DNA of 64,000 nucleotides from Chloroflexota bacterium (GCA_026705605.1 JAPPAK010000006.1:248001-312000); one strand, 5' to 3'; shown: positions 10,101 through 18,720, counted from the first letter of the stretch. The notes: generated from the letters alone by a model not told the origin. A program made the numbers and translations.

Positions 10101-10191
10101 TCTCCGACTCCGGCCCCTGTGCCTGCGCAACGCTCGCGCTGCCCGTCAGAGCCAGCACGCAGAGCAGCACACCCGCGAGTCGGGTCCCCAT
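7156..10191 (-). CDS. secreted repeat protein with C-terminal HExxH metallopeptidase-like domain
   Basis: Exported protein of 1011 aa. A signal peptide (about residues 1-25, ending AQAQG) is followed by two copies of a roughly 54-residue module, each with VWRS, NLYVSTR, LDMSGL and RRFHQSNAV. After a beta-rich segment there is an array of about ten 30-35-residue repeats with a core like FPWFQDDVTEQERWIVRNL. The last 250 residues hold HEVAHYY and a downstream WVNEGVANLL, the HExxH plus Glu arrangement of gluzincin peptidases, so zinc peptidase activity is plausible. The start is supported by a TACAGT box 8 nt upstream. It lies 37 nt downstream of the alpha-2-macroglobulin-like gene, whose N-terminal modules resemble its own. 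Substrate and function are unknown. Confidence 0.75.
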   Translation of the reverse strand: MGTRLAGVLLCVLALTGSASVAQAQGPESETTTVVVEVTVWRSVANPHNLYVSTRPEGGDWKTENTALDMSGLSRNRRFHQSNAVRVEVPLGGGEAAFVYVTVWRSIANPANLYVSTRAEGGSWRTNNTPLDMSGLNRTRRFHQSNAVAVAVEVKLASTDASGTETLGYIPLANATVVALDFFEAPLGLPPLHERVFRTTFDRAVTRYITWQLRLVHPPPAARIDFSIDTTIYRSDGSVAASFASTSYIDEGWTSSYRSSGWGSATGGSWQPGTYRAELAVGGEPIARAGFEVVDQPVPDAGAFAELRETLPWAAGPLDHDSRVALLALAGLHEADPALAESVASFAWVRAGPNGAGLRALQQLDILARHGVEVARRVASYDWLSDGVGDDEWLGFRALAGVIAREETAGRALAGYEWMRDGITENERAVLTELRELAVSTPFVAQITAFPWVRDGITEDERWTVWNLEELADSEPELASLVLDLAWIQDDVTEYERWIVWNLFDLGVSEPELTSLIASFPWFQDDVTEQERWIVRNLNDLASVDGQLANLLIDFPWFQDDVTAHERRIVWNLKALHEVDDQLASLVVDLPWFQDDVTEHERWIVRNLLDLGASEPELAGLVASFPWFQDGVTESERWTVWGLKEISAAEPQFARLVASYPWVQDDVTDYERLAVQNLRHIVGAGVDAMVTAPYLEALSPAGAAATTALAYLALWAPEGLALVVEHPTVADGITEDEATVVSTLWGVHQTEPDLIETLLDPAKVMLESRPITLPLAGEVTLTVIRTKPGMERTMDLVEAAVGAIEELMGHPLPSHQVTFLFADAVPTTFFGAHYGTHIALSPKVDSMSMSRDDAYRPIVHEVAHYYWTGNEPWVNEGVANLLTTVVDGTFKDLPERDAIFPCPYARRISDLESIGPQQRSRQFLCSYSLGERLFRDLYRKLGEDFWDGLQRLYEKSLLDDDSDECSGTSLGACHVESAFKEGGSQEVLEAVDEVFDFWYEKREPEVEDSSP
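7300..9100 (-). repeat. array of divergent 30-35-residue protein repeats (coding)
   Basis: Roughly 8160-9060 encodes about ten tandem units built on W-x-x-D-x-V/I-T-E-x-E-R-W-x-V-x-N-L followed by a leucine-rich helix. The central units also resemble each other at DNA level (recurring runs such as GTCGTCCTGGAACCAGGG near 8510 and 8620). The outer limits are approximate. Confidence 0.6.
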
Positions 10192-10199
10192 ACCGGCGT

Positions 10200-10205
10200 A
10201 CTGTA
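10200..10205 (-). promoter_or_regulatory. TACAGT -10-like box, 8 nt before ATG
   Basis: TACAGT on the minus strand lies 8 nt before the start codon of the repeat/metallopeptidase gene with no Shine-Dalgarno, consistent with leaderless transcription. Confidence 0.4.
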
Positions 10206-10228
10206 CCTGCCGCTTGTGGAGGGAACCC

Positions 10229-13200
10229 CTACTCCGCCCGGACGGCGAAGCGGCCGCTGTCGCTCCGCCCGAACACCTCGGGCAGGTAGGTCTCTTCCGC
10301 GAACGTGGGGGCGACGAAGAAGTCGCCGGGAGTCGTCGCGCGGGCGTAGTAGACGTACTCGTGCACGCCCTTCGGGATGCGGCTCGCGAGCAGCGTTACG
10401 CGGTCATCGCGAAGGTCCACCTGGTCCCACGGGCTGAAGTACCACGCGAACCAGGGCGCGTAGTAGGACGACGCTCCGCCGAGGACCGCGGCCGCCTGGT
10501 CTTGCTGGAGCTGTTCTCGAATCCAGGGGGACACGATCGCCAGCTTCGGGTCGATCGGCTCCAGACCCGCCGGCAGGAAGTCCTCGACCCGGGCGAAGAG
10601 CCGGTCGGCGGGCGCCACCACCGTGACCGTCACCCGAACCACGTCGCCCAGGGAGGCGCTCGTGATGGGCGTCTCGGGATCCTCCAGCAGCGTGTACCGG
10701 TGCGAGACGGCGAAGCCGCGGTTGAGCGCCTCGATCTCCCTGGCGGGGGTCACGTAGCGCAGGTTGAGGCTGTAGTACAGGCGCCCCTCGGTGTCTGGCT
10801 CGCGCTCGAACTGCACGCGGCTCACCTCGCCGAGTGGCAGGGCGTCGAGCCCGAGCGCCACGCCGTCGAGGTAGTCGCCTGCGGGTACGTCGAAGTGCCC
10901 GTCGAGCACGCGCCCCGTGTTGAGCAGCACCTGGTAGTCGTAGACGCCCCGCGTTTCGCCCGTCAGCTCGGCGAAGGCGCCGAGCGAGGCCATGCCCTGC
11001 GCCCGCTCGACCGAGCTCTTCCAGCGCTGCTCGGAGCGCGCCAGCACGAGCCAGCGCGCCGTCTCCTCGACCAGCGGATGCTGGGGGTCGACCTCGATCA
11101 GGGCGCGCAGCACCAGCGCCGTCACCCGCACGCTGCTGTTGTGCATGCAGCCCGCAATGCGCTCGTCCTCCCAGTGGTTGCCGTTGGCGCTCGCGAAAGT
11201 GGCGGCGGTGAGGTCGTTCAGCAGCGCGCGAACTGCCTCGTGTTCCGCTCCGTGGCCGCTCGCCAGCAGCCCGAGCAGCACGTACGCCCGACCCCAGTTC
11301 GTCAGCTGCGCCCGATGCTCGTCCACCAGCGAGCGCAGCAGGCCCGCCTGCTCCCGTGCCATCGGACTGACCACCCCGCCTTCGTTCGCGGCGCTCGTGA
11401 GGGCGTACAGCAGGAAGGCGTGGTGGTTCACGTCCGCCGGGCGCATGACGTCGGTCGGTCGCAGCGCGTGCTCGGTGATGAGCCGCGTCGTGCGGTCGTA
11501 GCGGTAATCCGAGTCCAGGACGGCGTAGCCGGCGTCCCTCGCCTCCCCCAGCGCGATCAGCACCCAGCCCGTCACCCACAGGTCGGTCCGGTAGCACGTC
11601 CGGCACCAGGCCCACCCGCCGTCGTACATCTGTGCCTCGAGGAGCCGGTCGATGTCCTTGGCGAGCTGGCGATTTTGCGCTTCTGTCAGACCACTGGCGC
11701 TGGCGCGCTGCACCGCGACCGTCGCGACGATGCGGCTGGCGATGCTGACGTTGGACTCCCAGCGGTACGGCCGGAAGTGCGCCAGCTCCTCGTCCAGCGC
11801 GCCCACCAGCGAGGCCTGTAGCGCGAGCTCCAGCGATCCCTGTCCCGTGATGACGTATTCGGGCAGGAAGATCGCCTCGATCCGTGCCGTGTCTTCCACG
11901 ACCCCGCCCGTCGCCGTCGTCTCGGGTGTCACGTCCAGGTGTACGGGCAGGCTCAGCTCGACCGCATCGCCGTAGCCCCCCGTCGCAGTCGCGGTGAAGC
12001 GCACCGTGGCCGTGCCTTCAGCGAGGGCGCGCGCGGTCCACGAGAAGATGGCCGACTCGCCCGCCCCGACCTGCCTCGTCTGGGTCACCTCTCCGGTTAG
12101 GGTCAGCCCCTCCAAGGCGATCGTGACCGTCACCTCCCGAGCCTCGTCCGTGCCGTTCCGCACGAGTGTGCGCAGCGACACCTCGTCGCCGACGCGCAGG
12201 AACCGTGGCAGCGCGGGTCGCACGAGCAGCGGCTGCGTCACCAGCAGCTCGCTCGCACCCTGCCCCACCAGTGTCTCCGCTGTCACGGCCCGTGCCTGCG
12301 CCCGCCAGGTGGTGGCGTTGTCCGGCAGTTCCAGCTCGAATCTGGCCCTGCCGTCCGCATCCGTCAAAAGCTGCCCGATCCACAGCGCCGTGTTCTGGAA
12401 GTTGGAGCGAACCTGCGGCTCCTCGCCGGCATCCTCCTCGGCCCGGAAGGAGAGCATGAGCGCCGGCGATTCGGCCGAGGCGTCGTCAGCCATCTCCATG
12501 GCGGCTTGTTCGGCGACTTCGCCGTCCGCTTCGTCGTCTCCCGCGCCCTTTTCGCCCTCCGCGACCTCGTCGAACGCCTCGTTCTGGCGGTCGACGGAGA
12601 CGGCGAGCGACGAGGCTGTCCGCACCCCGAGGGCGCGTTCGAACCAGAACGCCGCCATGCCGTCCCGAGCCGACTCCGCCCGCAGCGACAGCACCGCCTG
12701 GTCGACGACCGCCACCGACACGTCCGCCTCCACCCCGTTGCCCTCCGAGTCGGTCACCCGCACCTCGTAGCGCACGGTCTCGCCCGGCGTGGCGCGCCCG
12801 CGATCCGGCTCGATGCTCACGTCGAGCCGTCGAGGAGCGGTCGAGATCGACAACTCGACGTAGCCAACGTGGTAGCGCGGGTAGGGGTCTTCGTCCGTGG
12901 GCGGCCGGTACAGCACGACGCCCACGAAGATGTTGGGGATGTGCCGGTCCTCGATGGGGATGCGCAGGACTTCGCTGTTCGTCTCGAAGCGGCGCACCTC
13001 CGTGCTCAGCACGCGCCCGCGCTCGATGGTCACGAGGCCCGTAGCCCCGGCGAAGGGGGCCGGCACGAGAACTTCGGCCACGTCGCCCACCTCGTAGCGC
13101 TCGCGGCCCGCGATCAGGTCGATGACGTCGTTCTCGCGCACCGGCCACGGCGCGATTTCGCTGCCGCTGACCCAGAGGTAGCGCGCGGACCGCGCCACGC

Positions 13201-16200
13201 GGCCTTCGTCGTCCGTCGACTCCGCCACGAGGCGGTACGACCCCGCCCTCGGCGGCGTGAACTCGATCGACGCCTCGCCATCCTCGCCGGTGGTGACCGT
13301 CTGCGTGTCGACCTCGGTCTCTTGAAGCTCGTACCGGTAGCGATAGCCGCCGTGGTCGGCGCGCTCTTTCGTGCGAATCCACTCGCGCTCGAAGGCGCGC
13401 ACCGTCACCGGCCGCTGCGCGACGACCGTGCCCGTGTAGTCCACCGTCACGAGGTCGACGGTGGTGGGTTCCTCCGCCCGTGCGATGTACGACTCCGGCC
13501 TGATGCCCGCGTACCAGGTGGCCGGATGGACCGTGACCGTCGTGCTCCCCGCGATCGCCTGCGCGTTCGCGTCCGTCACCGTCGCGCTGATCGTGAACGC
13601 CTGCGTGCCCTCGCCCGCCTCCAGCGTTGCGGGAACCTCGAAGCGCGCCACGCCATCGGCGTCGGTCCGTGCTTCGCCGTGGCTGCGCTGCGGATTCCGC
13701 TCGTCGTTGCCGGACCACCACCAGTACGTGCGCTCCGAGAACGAGTAGTCCTCGTAGCCCTCGACCGTGATCTCGGTCGGGATCGATTGCGCCGTCCACT
13801 CGGTCGCCGCGTCTGCGACAGGGCCGCCGAAGAAGAAGGCGGCCCGCGCCTCCGTCGGAATCATGTCCCCGGAGACGTAGTCCCCAGCGGCCGCCTCAAC
13901 CTCCACCTCGAACTCGGGGACCCGGAACTCGGCCACCGTGAAGCGCGCGGTCGTGATGTAGCGATCGTTCTCGCCCATCACGTAGATCCAGTAGGTGCCG
14001 GTCGGCGCGTCCGTGGGGAGGATGAGCTCGCCGCTGAATGTGCCCAGCTCGTTCAACTCGACCTGGGTCGTCAGCATGTCCTCGTAGGCCGCGTCGCGAA
14101 TCCTCACGGAGAACGTCGCGCTCGCGCCGGGTACCGAATAGGCCGCGTCGTCGTCCAGGCGCACCACGCCCTTGTACGAGACGGTCTCTCCTGGCCGGTA
14201 GATGGGCCGCTCGGTGTAGAGGTGCCCCACCGGACGGGGGTGGAAGGGGGAAGTGGGGACTTCGAGCTCCCACGGCCCGGAGCCGAAGTCCCACGCGGTC
14301 GAGGCCACGCCCACGCGGCCGCCTTCGTTGATCCGCACCAGCTGTTCGCCGTACCAGGACCAGTACCAGCTGCCGTCCTGTCCGGTGGTGGACAGCCGTG
14401 CCAGCCCGTCCGCATCCGTTGCCGCGTGCCGGTACGGGCCGGGGGAGTCGTCGTCGATCGGTCCCGCACGCATGCTCGTCGCGTCCAGCGGTTCACCCGA
14501 GTCGTAGTCGAGCGCCCACACCAGCAGTTCGTCGAATGCCAGCTTCGTCACGATGGCCGTATCGACCACGCTGAAGACCCGCTTCAGCGGGCGGCTGGAG
14601 TCCTCTCTCGTCGCGGCGAGGAAATAGTGCCCCTTCGCCAGCGGTTCCGGACCGCTCAGGGCCGTCGAGTACAGCCGCGAGGCGCCCTGCAACTCCTCGT
14701 TGATCGGCTCCGTCCACTCCCGAAGCGAGTCACCGGCGGGCCAGAAGGTGACGCGGTAGCTGTCGATGAAGCCCCTCCGCAGCAGTGTTTCCGCCTCCGA
14801 GTCCGACAGACGGAAGAGCTGGAAGCGCACCTCCTCGACTCGCGCGGCGTGGTAGTAGAGCACCTGCTCGTGGCTGGCCGAGTACGTCGAGAAGGTCGCG
14901 GCGGCGAGGCTCAGCGACGGATAAGGCTCGCGCGTGGTGAACGAGAACTCGTGGGCCGGGAGTGTCCGCCCACCCCGGTCGCGGGCGCCCTCCGCGACTC
15001 GCACGGTGTATTCGGTCGAATACTCGTAGGCGAAAGAGATCGTGATCTCCTGCGGGTTCCAGGAGTACGAGTGCACCTCGATGTCCTCGGCGTCCACCCC
15101 GCTGACTGACACGCGCTCCTCGAACGACTCGAGGTCCATCGGGTTGTTGTAGATGAGCGCGATCCGGTAGGGACTCACGCCTGTCTCGCCGTCTTCGGGG
15201 TATGTGCGCAGGAGCTCTGGCATGCCGACGGTCGTGAAGTGCGTCGGGCGCTCGCTCTGGGTCATGCCACCGCTGGCGCTCCGCAGCCCGCCGGAGATCG
15301 TGATGGCGTGGCGCTTGAGCAATTCCAGCTGCTCGTCCGGCGTGAACGTCGCGACCGTGCCGTCCTCGTTCCACTCGAACTGGCCGGGAATCGCCGCCCC
15401 GCCAACGGGCCGGAGCGTCACGCCAGCCTCTACCGACGCGCGGTCCATCGGCTGGTTGAACTCGATGACAACCGGGGCGTCGGGCTCGACGAACGTGGCC
15501 TCGTCGTGCGGCGTGACGCTCGTGACCGCCGGCTGGATCGTCGAGAAGCTCCACGTGTAGTCCGCCTCGAGGACGCCGTCTGCTGCCGAGGTCAGACCCG
15601 CGGGGATGCGTACCGAGTAGGTCGCGCTGGGCTCCAGGTTCGTGGGGATGAAACGGTACAGGGACGTGTTGAGCCACTCGCCCGCGCCTTCGAGCGGTGG
15701 GTCGAACTCCAGCACGGACGCCGCCGGACCCTCCTGGAGGACCGTGAGGGGCGCCACCGAGCGGTTGAACTGCACGAGGATCTGGGCGTTCGTGGGCACG
15801 TTCGTGTCCCCGTCTCCGGGGATGACGGAGGCGACCTCGAGCTGCCCCTCGGCCCTGAACGTATGGATGTAGTCGCTCACGAGCCCCACCGGGCCGGCAG
15901 CGACGATTGCCTGGTATTGCTGCCCGCGCTGCCAGCCCGGGTAGTCCGGCTGGAACAGGAGCGTCCGGCTGTCGAGCCAGACGAACGCCCCTTCGATCGC
16001 TGGCGCGAACGACACGAGGGCGGCCTCGTCGGTCGTGGCGGGGGGATCGGCGAAGGCGAACGTCAACGCCGCCAGCCGCGGAACCTCCTCCCCGCCAGGC
16101 GAAACCGCGACCGCGGGCGCCTCAGGAGCCGCCGGCACGGCCACCGTGATGTCGCCGTAGCGGTAGTTGCCGCTGCTGCTGAAGCCGTCGTCGAGGGGAA

Positions 16201-16576
16201 GCCGGATCGTACCCAGAACGTCCCAGTCCCCGCCCACCGGCCGCGCGCTGATGTCGATCCGCAGGGGATTGCTGATCTGTTGCCACACCCGCACCTCCAC
16301 GCCCTCGACCGTGATATCGCCGAAGCGGAAGGTGCGGCTGCTGCTCAACCCGTCGTCGAGGAGCAACGGGATCGTCCCCAGCGCGTCCCACCGGGTCCCC
16401 TCGGGGCGGGCGCTGATGTGGATGCGAAGCGGGTCGTCCACGTGCTGCCAGACGCGCACGTCGACATCGGTGGCGTGTCCCGGGTGGGCGCCTGCCAACC
16501 CGGCGCCGGCGACGAGGGCCAGCGCCACCACGAGGGCGCCCAGGAATCCGTGCGTCAGCGCCGGGCCAGGGTTCAC
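10229..16576 (-). CDS. alpha-2-macroglobulin-like secreted protein lacking the thioester motif
   Basis: Giant exported protein, 2115 aa. A signal peptide (residues 1 to about 30) is followed by two copies of a 50-residue module (VRVWQ, SARP, LGTI, LDDG, RYGDI), several bacterial Ig-like (Big_5-type) domains, macroglobulin MG domains with PTGTYWIYV and TERPIYRPGETV, the A2M core (LPDNATTWRAQARAVT) and the alpha-helical TED-like region (MYDGGWAW). In thioester-type A2Ms the helical domain opens with YPYGCxEQ; here the matching segment reads FRPYRWESN, so the reactive Cys and Gln are absent. A2Ms trap proteases or, without thioester, may act structurally. It precedes the HExxH protein gene and the two are probably co-transcribed. 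Confidence 0.88.
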   Translation of the reverse strand: MNPGPALTHGFLGALVVALALVAGAGLAGAHPGHATDVDVRVWQHVDDPLRIHISARPEGTRWDALGTIPLLLDDGLSSSRTFRFGDITVEGVEVRVWQQISNPLRIDISARPVGGDWDVLGTIRLPLDDGFSSSGNYRYGDITVAVPAAPEAPAVAVSPGGEEVPRLAALTFAFADPPATTDEAALVSFAPAIEGAFVWLDSRTLLFQPDYPGWQRGQQYQAIVAAGPVGLVSDYIHTFRAEGQLEVASVIPGDGDTNVPTNAQILVQFNRSVAPLTVLQEGPAASVLEFDPPLEGAGEWLNTSLYRFIPTNLEPSATYSVRIPAGLTSAADGVLEADYTWSFSTIQPAVTSVTPHDEATFVEPDAPVVIEFNQPMDRASVEAGVTLRPVGGAAIPGQFEWNEDGTVATFTPDEQLELLKRHAITISGGLRSASGGMTQSERPTHFTTVGMPELLRTYPEDGETGVSPYRIALIYNNPMDLESFEERVSVSGVDAEDIEVHSYSWNPQEITISFAYEYSTEYTVRVAEGARDRGGRTLPAHEFSFTTREPYPSLSLAAATFSTYSASHEQVLYYHAARVEEVRFQLFRLSDSEAETLLRRGFIDSYRVTFWPAGDSLREWTEPINEELQGASRLYSTALSGPEPLAKGHYFLAATREDSSRPLKRVFSVVDTAIVTKLAFDELLVWALDYDSGEPLDATSMRAGPIDDDSPGPYRHAATDADGLARLSTTGQDGSWYWSWYGEQLVRINEGGRVGVASTAWDFGSGPWELEVPTSPFHPRPVGHLYTERPIYRPGETVSYKGVVRLDDDAAYSVPGASATFSVRIRDAAYEDMLTTQVELNELGTFSGELILPTDAPTGTYWIYVMGENDRYITTARFTVAEFRVPEFEVEVEAAAGDYVSGDMIPTEARAAFFFGGPVADAATEWTAQSIPTEITVEGYEDYSFSERTYWWWSGNDERNPQRSHGEARTDADGVARFEVPATLEAGEGTQAFTISATVTDANAQAIAGSTTVTVHPATWYAGIRPESYIARAEEPTTVDLVTVDYTGTVVAQRPVTVRAFEREWIRTKERADHGGYRYRYELQETEVDTQTVTTGEDGEASIEFTPPRAGSYRLVAESTDDEGRVARSARYLWVSGSEIAPWPVRENDVIDLIAGRERYEVGDVAEVLVPAPFAGATGLVTIERGRVLSTEVRRFETNSEVLRIPIEDRHIPNIFVGVVLYRPPTDEDPYPRYHVGYVELSISTAPRRLDVSIEPDRGRATPGETVRYEVRVTDSEGNGVEADVSVAVVDQAVLSLRAESARDGMAAFWFERALGVRTASSLAVSVDRQNEAFDEVAEGEKGAGDDEADGEVAEQAAMEMADDASAESPALMLSFRAEEDAGEEPQVRSNFQNTALWIGQLLTDADGRARFELELPDNATTWRAQARAVTAETLVGQGASELLVTQPLLVRPALPRFLRVGDEVSLRTLVRNGTDEAREVTVTIALEGLTLTGEVTQTRQVGAGESAIFSWTARALAEGTATVRFTATATGGYGDAVELSLPVHLDVTPETTATGGVVEDTARIEAIFLPEYVITGQGSLELALQASLVGALDEELAHFRPYRWESNVSIASRIVATVAVQRASASGLTEAQNRQLAKDIDRLLEAQMYDGGWAWCRTCYRTDLWVTGWVLIALGEARDAGYAVLDSDYRYDRTTRLITEHALRPTDVMRPADVNHHAFLLYALTSAANEGGVVSPMAREQAGLLRSLVDEHRAQLTNWGRAYVLLGLLASGHGAEHEAVRALLNDLTAATFASANGNHWEDERIAGCMHNSSVRVTALVLRALIEVDPQHPLVEETARWLVLARSEQRWKSSVERAQGMASLGAFAELTGETRGVYDYQVLLNTGRVLDGHFDVPAGDYLDGVALGLDALPLGEVSRVQFEREPDTEGRLYYSLNLRYVTPAREIEALNRGFAVSHRYTLLEDPETPITSASLGDVVRVTVTVVAPADRLFARVEDFLPAGLEPIDPKLAIVSPWIREQLQQDQAAAVLGGASSYYAPWFAWYFSPWDQVDLRDDRVTLLASRIPKGVHEYVYYARATTPGDFFVAPTFAEETYLPEVFGRSDSGRFAVRAE

Positions 16577-16719
16577 GGAGCGGGGTTCCTCCCTGGAGGT
16601 GGCGACACCCTAGCACCCTCCCCGACGATCTGCCCCATCCGGCGCACGGAGAACCGTGCGGGGAAGGCGCTGGGTGTCACCTACTACTATGCGTCCCCGG
16701 ACGCGATCGTTCCGTCTGG
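16577..16719. other. intergenic region upstream of the A2M-like gene, with hairpin
   Basis: These 143 bp contain a perfect hairpin GCACGG-AGAA-CCGTGC at 16644-16659 with no adjacent T-run. It lies downstream of the alpha/beta hydrolase gene and upstream of the A2M-like gene, so it may serve as a weak terminator for the carrier-protein operon. No gene is seen here. Confidence 0.4.
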
Positions 16720-17628
16720 TTAGAGGAAGTGCGTTTCCGCCAGGAACTCGCGCACCGATGCCGCGCACAGCTCCGGCTGCTCCAGCTGCAGGAAGTGCGT
16801 CGCGTCGGGAAGGAAGTCGTAGTCGACGTTCCGGATGTCGCCGAGGTCGAGCGTGGGCAGATACGAGTAGGGCAGGGTGGGGTCCGCTCCCAGCACCTTG
16901 ATCGGGCACTTGATGCTCGTGAAGTCCACGAACACCGAAAAGAGCCGCCCGAACTCGACGATCTGCGCCTCGTACTCCCGCGGACAGATCAGCTCGTAGC
17001 CGCCGCCCGACGAGGACGCTCGGAGCGTCGCCTGCGCGATCAGGGGAAGCACTCCCGGCACGACATGCCGGTAGCTGGGCGAGAACCCCAGCAACTCGGT
17101 GAAGTCTTCGCGGCTTTTGAACTGGAAGCCCCGCTTCCGCGCCATTGAGGCCGTCTTGAGCGACGCCTCATCGAACTCCTCGTGGCTCACCCCCGGCTTG
17201 CGCAACGGGGGGTCGAACAGGAACAGCGCCGAGAAGCCCTCGCAGTCGCTGGGCGAGAGCAGGGTCGTCATTGCCGATACCGAGTGGAAGACGCCGGCCT
17301 TCGGCTTGGCCCCGAACTCCGCATCGATCGCTTCCAGGACGAGGTCCTGGTCCCGGCTGATCGTCGGGATGTTGTGCGTGTCGGGCGGCCCCACCCCGTT
17401 CCAGCCGTGGTTTCGCAGGTCGTACACCAGCAGGTCGAACTCCTCCATCAGGAGCGACCAGAACGGGTAGTACACGTCGATGGCCAGTCCGTTGCCGTGG
17501 CCCAGCACGAGCCGGGGCCCGTCGGGATTGCCGTGCCGGCGCACCCGAATGACCGTGTCGTCGTCCACCCGAACGTCGAGCGTCGCAAGGGGTTCCGGCA
17601 CCTCCCACACGGTCTCGGTGTCCGTCAT
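16720..17628 (-). CDS. alpha/beta hydrolase
   Basis: Alpha/beta-hydrolase fold protein, 302 aa from the ATG at 17628, which overlaps the phosphopantetheinyl transferase stop (ATGA). The oxyanion region reads LVLGHGNGLA. The nucleophile elbow is probably VFHSVSAM, an atypical version of GxSxG. A later acid (GADPTLPY) and a terminal histidine (DATHFLQLEQP) complete a plausible Ser-Asp-His triad. Its coupling to an acyl carrier protein and its activating enzyme suggests a thioesterase or acyl-transfer role on carrier-bound substrates, but that is inference from context. Related proteins include epoxide hydrolases, lipases and haloalkane dehalogenases. Confidence 0.8.
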   Translation of the reverse strand: MTDTETVWEVPEPLATLDVRVDDDTVIRVRRHGNPDGPRLVLGHGNGLAIDVYYPFWSLLMEEFDLLVYDLRNHGWNGVGPPDTHNIPTISRDQDLVLEAIDAEFGAKPKAGVFHSVSAMTTLLSPSDCEGFSALFLFDPPLRKPGVSHEEFDEASLKTASMARKRGFQFKSREDFTELLGFSPSYRHVVPGVLPLIAQATLRASSSGGGYELICPREYEAQIVEFGRLFSVFVDFTSIKCPIKVLGADPTLPYSYLPTLDLGDIRNVDYDFLPDATHFLQLEQPELCAASVREFLAETHFL

Positions 17629-18362
17629 CGCGACTGCGCTCGCTCGCTGCCCGCTTCGGGAACCACTTCCCGCGCAAGGGCGGCTGCGAATTCCTCGCCG
17701 CCTATGTCCTCCACCTGCAGGGTCACGCCGGGCAGCTGCGGCAGTTCGAGTTGTCCCCGCGGGGCGCCGCGGCGCACCGTGGGCGGGATCTCGAAGGTAG
17801 TCGCGTCGACCAGGAGCCCTTTGCCGTGCGCCTTCAGCAGCGCCTCCTTCATCGTCCACAGCCGGAAGAAGGAGCGAAGCTGGTCGTCGCCCCCCTTCGA
17901 GGCGATTTCGCGGTGTTCGTTCTCGCCCAGCACGCCGTCCATGAGCAGGTCCAGGTTTCTCCGGTCCCCGAGCTCCTCCACGTCCACGCCCAGCCGGCCA
18001 CCGGGGGCGATTGCGATCAGCCCGTGCCGCCCGCCGTGACTCACGTTGAAGCTGATGGGAGCTTCCACGCCCCCCACCCTAGCCCATGGCTTGCCGTGCT
18101 CGGAAGTCTCGAAGCTGAGTTCGCCGTTCCCGCAGCCGAGTTGTTCGCACAACGCCGCCCGCAGGGCGGCGCGGCACAGGAGGAACTGGCGCTGCGGTCC
18201 CGAGTACGGGTACCCCTCCCAGCGACCCCGCTCCCCTTCATCCAGCCAGGCCACCGCCTCCGCTTCATGGTCTGCATCTGCCGTGAGGTCGACATGCACA
18301 ACCGACACTCCGTCCAGGTTTCTGAACGGGCGCCACCATGGTGCGGAAACAGGAGCCGACAT
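17625..18362 (-). CDS. 4'-phosphopantetheinyl transferase, Sfp type
   Basis: Enzyme that moves the phosphopantetheine arm of CoA onto a serine of carrier proteins, 245 aa, the normal length for the Sfp class. All core motifs are present: FNVSHGGRHGLIA (residues 105-117), the Mg-binding LGVDVEE (Asp127, Glu129), and FFRLWTMKEALLKAHGKGL, which has the W-x-x-K-E-A signature. It lies between an acyl carrier protein gene (52 nt upstream) and an overlapping alpha/beta hydrolase, so the neighbouring carrier is its likely substrate. The Sfp type, as opposed to AcpS, points to secondary or specialised acyl metabolism. Confidence 0.93.
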   Translation of the reverse strand: MSAPVSAPWWRPFRNLDGVSVVHVDLTADADHEAEAVAWLDEGERGRWEGYPYSGPQRQFLLCRAALRAALCEQLGCGNGELSFETSEHGKPWARVGGVEAPISFNVSHGGRHGLIAIAPGGRLGVDVEELGDRRNLDLLMDGVLGENEHREIASKGGDDQLRSFFRLWTMKEALLKAHGKGLLVDATTFEIPPTVRRGAPRGQLELPQLPGVTLQVEDIGGEEFAAALAREVVPEAGSERAQSR

Positions 18363-18414
18363 CGCGGGCTACGCGCTCCTGCGGGCTTGGGAGCTCCCGG
18401 AGGGAGCCCTCCCC

Positions 18415-18654
18415 CTAGGCTGCGTCGAGGTGTGCGACCAGGTCCCGTGGAGTCAGCATTTCGGCGAACTGCTCCGCCGAGATGTCGACACCGAACTCCT
18501 CGTTCACGACCTTCCAGAACGCCACGATATCGGGCGAAGACACGCCCGCGTCGGAGAGGCTCCGGTCCAGGTCGAGCGGGCTTCCGGGTGTCCGCCCCTC
18601 GATCTCCAGGTTGTCGTCAACGAGCTTCCTCAGACGTTCTTCGGTTGCAGCCAT
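18415..18654 (-). CDS. acyl carrier protein
   Basis: Small acidic helical protein of 79 aa matching the phosphopantetheine-binding domain. The attachment motif, normally DSL, reads SSP here (GVSSPDIVAF), with Ser40 the likely modified residue; later helices (WKVVNEEFGVDISAEQF) are typical. The ATG at 18654 is preferred to an in-frame GTG 6 nt earlier because AGGAG lies 9 nt upstream of it. It heads the ACP-transferase-hydrolase operon and has a good sigma-70-like promoter. No polyketide or peptide synthase lies nearby, so it serves a stand-alone acyl or aminoacyl pathway of unknown product. Confidence 0.88.
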   Translation of the reverse strand: MAATEERLRKLVDDNLEIEGRTPGSPLDLDRSLSDAGVSSPDIVAFWKVVNEEFGVDISAEQFAEMLTPRDLVAHLDAA

Positions 18655-18691
18655 GGGCACACGCTCCTAGGTGTTGGTTTACTGGGGGGTG

Positions 18692-18720
18692 ACCATAGGC
18701 AGGTAGCACAGGCGCGTCAA
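18692..18720 (-). promoter_or_regulatory. sigma-70-like promoter of the ACP operon
   Basis: On the minus strand TTGACG (18720-18715) and TATGGT (18697-18692) are separated by exactly 17 nt. Transcription would begin near 18685, giving a leader of about 30 nt that contains the AGGAG of the ACP gene. Confidence 0.65.
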
